Source: an uncultured Bacillota bacterium (lineage in GTDB: Bacteria; Bacillota; Dehalobacteriia; UBA4068). From it: a DNA stretch of 9,745 nucleotides. Position 1 is the stretch's first letter; each line of letters begins with the position of its first letter. Below are positions 6,591-9,745 of this stretch, piece after piece. The DNA lies in the NCBI GenBank assembly GCA_934271085.1, contig CAKQQU010000049.1, forward strand, positions 1 to 9,745. Reading direction: 5' to 3'. Below the pieces are notes generated by a model that was not told the DNA's origin, did no database searches, and saw only the letters and a list, made by a program, of their open reading frames with translations. A program made the translations under genes and the position numbers.

Positions 6591-6959
6591 ATGTACAACG
6601 AAACTGTGATCGATCACTTCAATAATCCCCGCAATGTTGGGGAATTAAACGGAGCCAATGCAGTTGGCGAAGTATCCAGCCCTGTTTGCGGCGATACTAC
6701 CTTTATTTATTTGGATGTGGAGGACGGCGTTATCAAGGATATCAAATTCAAGACATTTGGCTGCGCTGCTGCTATTGCCAGTTCCAGCATGCTTACCACA
6801 ATGGTTCGCGGTATGACGCTGGAAGAGGCCAAAAACATTTCCAATGACGATGTGGTAAAGGCTTTGGGAGGCCTGCCGGAAGTAAAGGTTCATTGTTCTG
6901 TTCTGGCCGCAGATGCTTTGCGCAAAGCTATTGATGAATATGAAAAAGCCCATAAGTAA
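6591..6959 (+). CDS. iscU: Fe-S cluster assembly scaffold, IscU/NifU N-terminal type
   Basis: Small cytosolic scaffold on which Fe-S clusters are built from iron and cysteine-derived sulfur before transfer to apoproteins. ATG 6591 gives 122 residues and has AAAGGAG at 6577-6583, seven bases away; an upstream TTG at 6573 lies before that site and is unlikely. The protein opens with YNETVIDHFNNPRNVG. The three ligand cysteines are present: Cys33 in SPVCGD with Asp35, Cys58 in KTFGCAAAIASSS, and Cys102 in KVHCSVLAADA, preceded by His101. There is no C-terminal Nfu or [2Fe-2S] domain as in full-length NifU. It has the clear promoter at 6508-6536, and its 3' end overlaps mnmA. No cysteine desulfurase gene is adjacent, so the sulfur donor must be encoded elsewhere. 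Choosing between iscU and nifU as a name is a matter of convention. Confidence 0.93.
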   Translation: MYNETVIDHFNNPRNVGELNGANAVGEVSSPVCGDTTFIYLDVEDGVIKDIKFKTFGCAAAIASSSMLTTMVRGMTLEEAKNISNDDVVKALGGLPEVKVHCSVLAADALRKAIDEYEKAHK

Positions 6960-7989
6960 AAATAATAAAGTCATAGTGGCGATGAGCGGCGGCGTTGATA
7001 GTTCAGTCGCCGCTTTTTTCCTTCGCGAAAAGGGCTATCAGGTAACTGGCGCTGTGATTGATACCGGTTTCGGTCATGCACCGGAGCAGGCAGCAAATAT
7101 ATGCAGGCAACTGGGTATTGAATGCAGGGTCATTAAAGCCGCAGATATTTTTCGCCAAAGGGTGATAGAGCCTTTTGTTAACGATTATCTGGAGGGAAAA
7201 ACGCCAAATCCCTGTGTAAACTGTAATGAGCGGTTTAAGTTCCCCATATTTTTGCCTCTTATGGACGAGCTTGGCGCGGATAATCTTGCCACCGGTCATT
7301 ATTGCCGTATAGGTTGGGATAACGGCGCCTATTATCTGCAGAAGGCGTTGGCCGGCAATAAGGATCAGACTTATTTTCTGTACAGGCTTTCTCAGGATAT
7401 CCTGAGTCACTGCCTCTTTCCCTTGGGAGAATACAGTAAAGAGCAGGTACGGAGAATAGCCGCGGAAAACGGTTTGGCCTCTGCCGGTCAAAAGGACAGC
7501 TTTGATATCTGCTTTATTGAGGATGGCGACTATCGCCGCTGCGTCAGAAATTATGCCCATATTGTTCCCCGCCCCGGTGATATGGTGGATATGCAGGGCA
7601 GGGTGGTCGGCAGCCATCAGGGGTTGCTGGATTATACCATAGGCCAGCGCAAGGGAATCGGCGCGGCATTGGGATATCCTGCTTATGTAGTGGGTATGGA
7701 TCATGAACAGGCCAGGTTGATACTTGGCAGCCGCCAGCAGCTTAATGCGGACAGCATAAAAGTTGAGCGGCTCACCTTTATTGATGGGCGCAAGCTTTCA
7801 AAACCTATTAGGGCTATGATAAAAATACGCTGTCAGGCGCCGCCTGTTTACGGCTGGATAAAGCCGGATCCCGATTTTTCCGACAAGGCGGAGATCAGTT
7901 TTGAAGAGCCGGTATGGGCTCCTGCCGCCGGTCAGTCCGCCGTTTTTTACGATAATGATATTTTGCTGGGCGGCGGTATCATTCAATAA
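6940..7989 (+). CDS. mnmA: tRNA-specific 2-thiouridylase
   Basis: Adenylates U34 of the Lys, Glu and Gln tRNAs and replaces O2 with sulfur passed on from a cysteine desulfurase. From ATG 6940 the protein has 349 residues; an ATG at 6934 would add two. The PP-loop is SGGVDSS (16-22). TPNPCVNCN follows, where Cys95 aligns with E. coli Cys102 and Cys92 takes the place of Asp99. ATGHY, DQTYFLYRL (142-150) and SFDICFIEDGDY follow, with Cys201 as the persulfide cysteine. DYTIGQRKGIG and the C-terminal beta-barrel complete the protein. The segment between the PP-loop and TPNP is about 10 residues shorter than I recall for E. coli. The start overlaps iscU by 20 bases with no clear ribosome binding site, implying coupled translation. 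A strong terminator follows. Family call secure. Confidence 0.93.
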   Translation: MKKPISKNNKVIVAMSGGVDSSVAAFFLREKGYQVTGAVIDTGFGHAPEQAANICRQLGIECRVIKAADIFRQRVIEPFVNDYLEGKTPNPCVNCNERFKFPIFLPLMDELGADNLATGHYCRIGWDNGAYYLQKALAGNKDQTYFLYRLSQDILSHCLFPLGEYSKEQVRRIAAENGLASAGQKDSFDICFIEDGDYRRCVRNYAHIVPRPGDMVDMQGRVVGSHQGLLDYTIGQRKGIGAALGYPAYVVGMDHEQARLILGSRQQLNADSIKVERLTFIDGRKLSKPIRAMIKIRCQAPPVYGWIKPDPDFSDKAEISFEEPVWAPAAGQSAVFYDNDILLGGGIIQ

Positions 7990-8024
7990 TTTTTAGCTCC
8001 TGATATTACATAAATATGGTTAAG

Positions 8025-8056
8025 AAAATAGTCGTTAAAAACGGCTATTTTTTTTT
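8025..8056 (+). terminator. Rho-independent terminator after mnmA
   Basis: A 12-bp stem pairs 8025-8036 with 8040-8051, with one G-U wobble, around an AAA loop. It runs into nine T residues at 8048-8056. It lies 35 bases after the mnmA stop and 31 bases before the next ATG, so it should end the iscU-mnmA transcript. If the promoter of the next gene lies upstream of it, it could instead act as an attenuator. Confidence 0.88.
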
Positions 8057-8087
8057 ATGCTGGTCAAACTAAAAGCGAGGTGATGAC

Positions 8088-8489
8088 ATGATCAGCGGAA
8101 AGCAATTACATGGCCTGCGGGTTTTGGATGTTAATGGCCGGGAAATAGGTTCGGTCCAGGACATGGTGGCTGATCGTAACAGCGGAGCCATGCGGGGATT
8201 TATAATTACTTGCCTGGGGCTGATTTCCCATACTGCTTTTGTGCCGGCAGAAAGCGTACTGCGCTTGGATCTTAGCGGCATGGTAATCAGCGGCAAGGAT
8301 GCCCTGCGCCGTCTGCCCAGAAATCAGCGGGATCTTCATGATCTGCATTTGGGCGAACTTACCTCCGCTAAAGGTCATGTTACCGATATCCTGCTGGATT
8401 CCAGCAGGATAACAGCTGCGGAGTTATCGCAGGGATTTGTGGCTGATATCCGCAGCGGCAGACAGATTTTTCCCTGGGAGGAGCTGTAA
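8088..8489 (+). CDS. PRC-barrel domain protein (two tandem PRC-like repeats)
   Basis: A 133-residue soluble protein. Residues 3-60 (ISGKQLHGLRVLDVNGREIG, then VQDMVAD and RGFII) form a PRC-barrel-like beta fold. A second, more diverged copy runs from about 87 to 130 (LGELTSAKGHVTDILLD, then GFVADIRSGRQIFPW). They are joined by a basic/His-rich linker (RRLPRNQRDLHDLH). PRC barrels are small protein- or RNA-interaction modules found, for example, in RimM and photosynthetic reaction-centre H subunits; the partner here is unknown. No signal peptide or membrane segment is seen. ATG 8088 has GAGGTGA at 8077-8083. The gene follows a terminator with no convincing promoter in between, and precedes a small membrane protein 14 bases downstream. 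A perfect 11-bp inverted repeat lies inside the gene (8387-8411). Domain call fairly sure; function unknown. Confidence 0.8.
   Translation: MISGKQLHGLRVLDVNGREIGSVQDMVADRNSGAMRGFIITCLGLISHTAFVPAESVLRLDLSGMVISGKDALRRLPRNQRDLHDLHLGELTSAKGHVTDILLDSSRITAAELSQGFVADIRSGRQIFPWEEL
8387..8411. repeat. Perfect inverted repeat / hairpin inside the PRC-barrel gene
   Basis: Eleven-base arms (TATCCTGCTGG and CCAGCAGGATA) are exact reverse complements around an ATT loop. The element encodes residues 101-108 (ILLDSSRI) of the PRC-barrel protein and the last base of codon 100. There is no T-tract after it, so it is not a standard terminator. It would form a stable hairpin in the mRNA about 80 bases before the stop. 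It may be coincidental with coding constraint. Confidence 0.7.
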
Positions 8490-8503
8490 AGGAGGTGACA
8501 AAT

Positions 8504-8716
8504 ATGCGTAAAAAACCGAAGAACGGGCGCTGGATGCTGGCCGGCGCTGTTTTGGGAGCAGCAGGAGCATGTCTGGGAATGGCAAAGGCAGGCAAATCCA
8601 ATGTTTCCATGCGGAAAGTCCGCTGCAAAGCTGTTAGGGCAGCCAGCAAGGCTGCTCGTGGAGCAGGCGATTTTATGTACGGCGTTGGTGATTCCTTATC
8701 AGGTATGTTACGCTGA
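8504..8716 (+). CDS. Small single-helix, Gly/Ala-rich basic membrane protein (YtxH-like)
   Basis: A 70-residue protein that I cannot name with certainty. It begins with a basic tail (MRKKPKNGR), then one Gly/Ala-rich hydrophobic helix (about 11-29, WMLAGAVLGAAGACLGMA). A highly basic stretch (31-54, many Lys/Arg and Ala) follows, and a glycine-containing end (GVGDSLSGMLR). This resembles the small YtxH-like proteins often found in Firmicutes, but it lacks a clear signature. ATG 8504 is chosen over GTG 8495 because a near-perfect AAAGGAGGTGA (8488-8498) lies five bases before it and would overlap the GTG. The gene starts 14 bases after the PRC-barrel stop, so the two are probably cotranscribed. 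A membrane role next to a PRC-barrel protein and an AI-2E family protein is plausible, but its function is unknown. Confidence 0.7.
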   Translation: MRKKPKNGRWMLAGAVLGAAGACLGMAKAGKSNVSMRKVRCKAVRAASKAARGAGDFMYGVGDSLSGMLR

Positions 8717-8721
8717 TTTAC

Positions 8722-8738
8722 GGCGGCGGAAAGCCGCC
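8722..8738 (+). other. GC-rich hairpin between the small membrane gene and the AI-2E gene
   Basis: GGCGGC (8722-8727) pairs perfectly with GCCGCC (8733-8738) around a GGAAA loop. No T-run follows, so it is not a standard terminator. It ends five bases before the AAGGAGG ribosome binding site of the downstream gene and could affect mRNA stability or translation. The role is inferred only. Confidence 0.45.
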
Positions 8739-8743
8739 TACAT

Positions 8744-8750
8744 AAGGAGG
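8744..8750 (+). promoter_or_regulatory. Ribosome binding site that fixes a CTG start for the AI-2E gene
   Basis: AAGGAGG, an exact Shine-Dalgarno sequence, is followed by nine bases and then CTG at 8760, in frame with the AI-2E protein. No ATG, GTG or TTG in that frame lies within usual distance. A TTG at 8764 is in another frame and hits a stop two codons later. Confidence 0.65.
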
Positions 8751-8759
8751 GGAAGAAAA

Positions 8760-9745
8760 CTGGTTGCTGTAAACAAACAAAAATGCCTGCGTTTTCTGGT
8801 AGCGGCAGGTACAGTAATACTGCTGGTGATTCTGTTGGCGTCGGTTTTGCCGGTTTTGACCCCATTTATAGCTGCCGCACTGCTTTCGTATGTTTTTGCT
8901 CCCCAAATAACCAGGATGAGTAAACTTGGCGTTCCCTTATGGCTTTCCCTGACTGTGCTGCTGATATATCTGCTGTCTATCCTTTATTTTCTGATAGCCT
9001 TGACTCTGCCTGTACTTTCCCAGCAGCTCCAAAATCTTTTTGATTATCTTCCGTATATACTTGATTTCTGGTCTTCCAGTGCCGACAGTTTGCTGTCCTC
9101 CATCACCAATGAGCAGCTGGCCGACAAATTTGCGTCCCTGATATCGGGTTTCAATCAGAATATAGATAATTATCTTAAAAATGCCAGTGCCGATGTGGTC
9201 ACCTTTTTGCTTGATATTCCCGGCATACTCCTTTATGTAATACTGACGCCCATATTAAGCTATTATTTTTTGCGGGATAGGGAAAAGATCAGGAAATGCC
9301 TGCTTTCCCTGATCGCTCCTTCTGCCAAAGATGAGTTTTTGCGTCTGAGCGGCGAGCTTAACTGGTTGGTGCGGGGATTTATCAGCGGCTATCTTCTGGT
9401 TGCCGTGATAGTGGCACTGCTGACCACCTTGATGTATTATTTGCTGGGATTACAGTATCCTCTTGTGCTGGGCCTGATTATGGGCATCAGCGATCTTATT
9501 CCTTATTTCGGCCCGGTACTGGGCGCTATCCCTGCAGTTTTGCTGGCTTTGACAATAGACAAGACCACGGCCTTTCTAGTCATCATCGGCCTTTTTATTA
9601 TCCAGCAGGTAGAAAGCTCCGTTATAACTCCCCAGGTTATGGGAAACAGGGTCGGCTTGCATCCGTTGCTGACTATTTTTGTGGTGCTGGCTGGCGGAAG
9701 CCTGGGAGGTCTGGCCGGAGCTATTCTCGCCGTACCTTTGGCTGC
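8760..9745 (+). CDS. AI-2E family transporter-like membrane protein (3'-truncated by window edge)
   Basis: Integral membrane protein of the AI-2E family (YdiK/PerM/TqsA-like; YrrI in Bacillus subtilis). Substrates are mostly unproven: some members export autoinducer-2, others act as ion antiporters. About 328 residues are visible and the frame stays open to the window end, so the last part is missing. Hydrophobic helices lie at about 12-48 (probably two, with LTPFIAAALLSY between) and 62-85. A long amphipathic extracytoplasmic region follows (about 86-150), then helices from about 153 onward including PGILLYVILTPILSYYFL. The family signature SDLIPYFGPVLGAIPA starts at residue 244, and ESSVITPQVMG follows. 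The apparent start is CTG at 8760, supported by AAGGAGG at 8744-8750; the next in-frame ATG (RMSK) would delete the first helices. In related genomes a similar gene stands upstream of alaS, which I would expect just beyond the window. Confidence 0.9.
   Translation, partial: MVAVNKQKCLRFLVAAGTVILLVILLASVLPVLTPFIAAALLSYVFAPQITRMSKLGVPLWLSLTVLLIYLLSILYFLIALTLPVLSQQLQNLFDYLPYILDFWSSSADSLLSSITNEQLADKFASLISGFNQNIDNYLKNASADVVTFLLDIPGILLYVILTPILSYYFLRDREKIRKCLLSLIAPSAKDEFLRLSGELNWLVRGFISGYLLVAVIVALLTTLMYYLLGLQYPLVLGLIMGISDLIPYFGPVLGAIPAVLLALTIDKTTAFLVIIGLFIIQQVESSVITPQVMGNRVGLHPLLTIFVVLAGGSLGGLAGAILAVPLA

Noticed and set aside
7003..7704. Long open frame (233 codons) on the minus strand opposite mnmA
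   Set aside because: It lies wholly inside a well-supported gene, has no recognisable domain, and reflects codon bias of the sense strand.
7992..8020. Possible promoter (TTTAGC, 17 bases, TATGGT) upstream of the PRC-barrel gene
   Set aside because: Only 3 and 4 of 6 matches, and a strong terminator stands between it and the gene; too weak to list.
9549..9554. TTGACA inside the AI-2E gene as a -35 box
   Set aside because: No acceptable -10 box lies 16-18 bases downstream; it is simply coding sequence.

Overview
This window is a dense, one-direction (+ strand) housekeeping region, roughly half G+C, with gaps of about 100 bases or less. It reads as a chromosomal segment of a Bacillota (Firmicutes) bacterium. 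Pointers are the DUF5665 protein, strong AAGGAGG-type ribosome binding sites, sigma-A-like promoters, the tcdA-rarA pair and the mnmA / PRC-barrel / AI-2E order. Negativicutes is my best guess within the phylum, but that is a weak inference. I see no mobile elements, CRISPR arrays, tRNA/rRNA genes or defence genes.

Layout. Bases 1-1504 are the C-terminal part of ileS, followed 23 bases later by pyrB (1528-2511) and a Rho-independent terminator (2522-2557). A new promoter (2556-2584) drives a small DUF5665 membrane protein (2613-3041), lspA (3060-3527), an RluD-type pseudouridine synthase (3530-4465), tcdA (4462-5181) and rarA (5184-6521). These genes are packed with 2-18 base gaps or few-base overlaps, so they probably form one operon. 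A second well-formed promoter (TTGACA-N17-TATTAT, 6508-6536) sits at the end of rarA. A perfect 23-base palindrome directly abuts its -10 box. It drives an IscU/NifU-type Fe-S scaffold (6591-6959) and mnmA (6940-7989), and a strong terminator follows (8025-8056). Next come a PRC-barrel protein (8088-8489), a 70-residue one-helix membrane protein (8504-8716) and an AI-2E family membrane protein that runs off the window (8760-9745) and appears to start with CTG.

How it fits together. The window joins two neighbourhoods that I recall as separate in Bacillus subtilis: ileS-lspA-rluD(-pyr genes) and tcdA(yrvM)-rarA(yrvN)-cymR-cysteine desulfurase-mnmA-...-yrrI. Many products concern translation: isoleucyl-tRNA charging, rRNA pseudouridylation, cyclisation of t6A37 in tRNA and 2-thiolation of U34 in tRNA. 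The Fe-S scaffold and MnmA both draw sulfur from a cysteine desulfurase, yet no desulfurase gene is present where one is often found.

I found no convincing undescribed multi-gene system. The points most worth a second look are the promoter-abutting palindrome ahead of iscU-mnmA, the missing desulfurase/regulator genes, the placement of pyrB in the ileS transcription unit, the apparent CTG start, and an 11-bp perfect hairpin inside the PRC-barrel gene.
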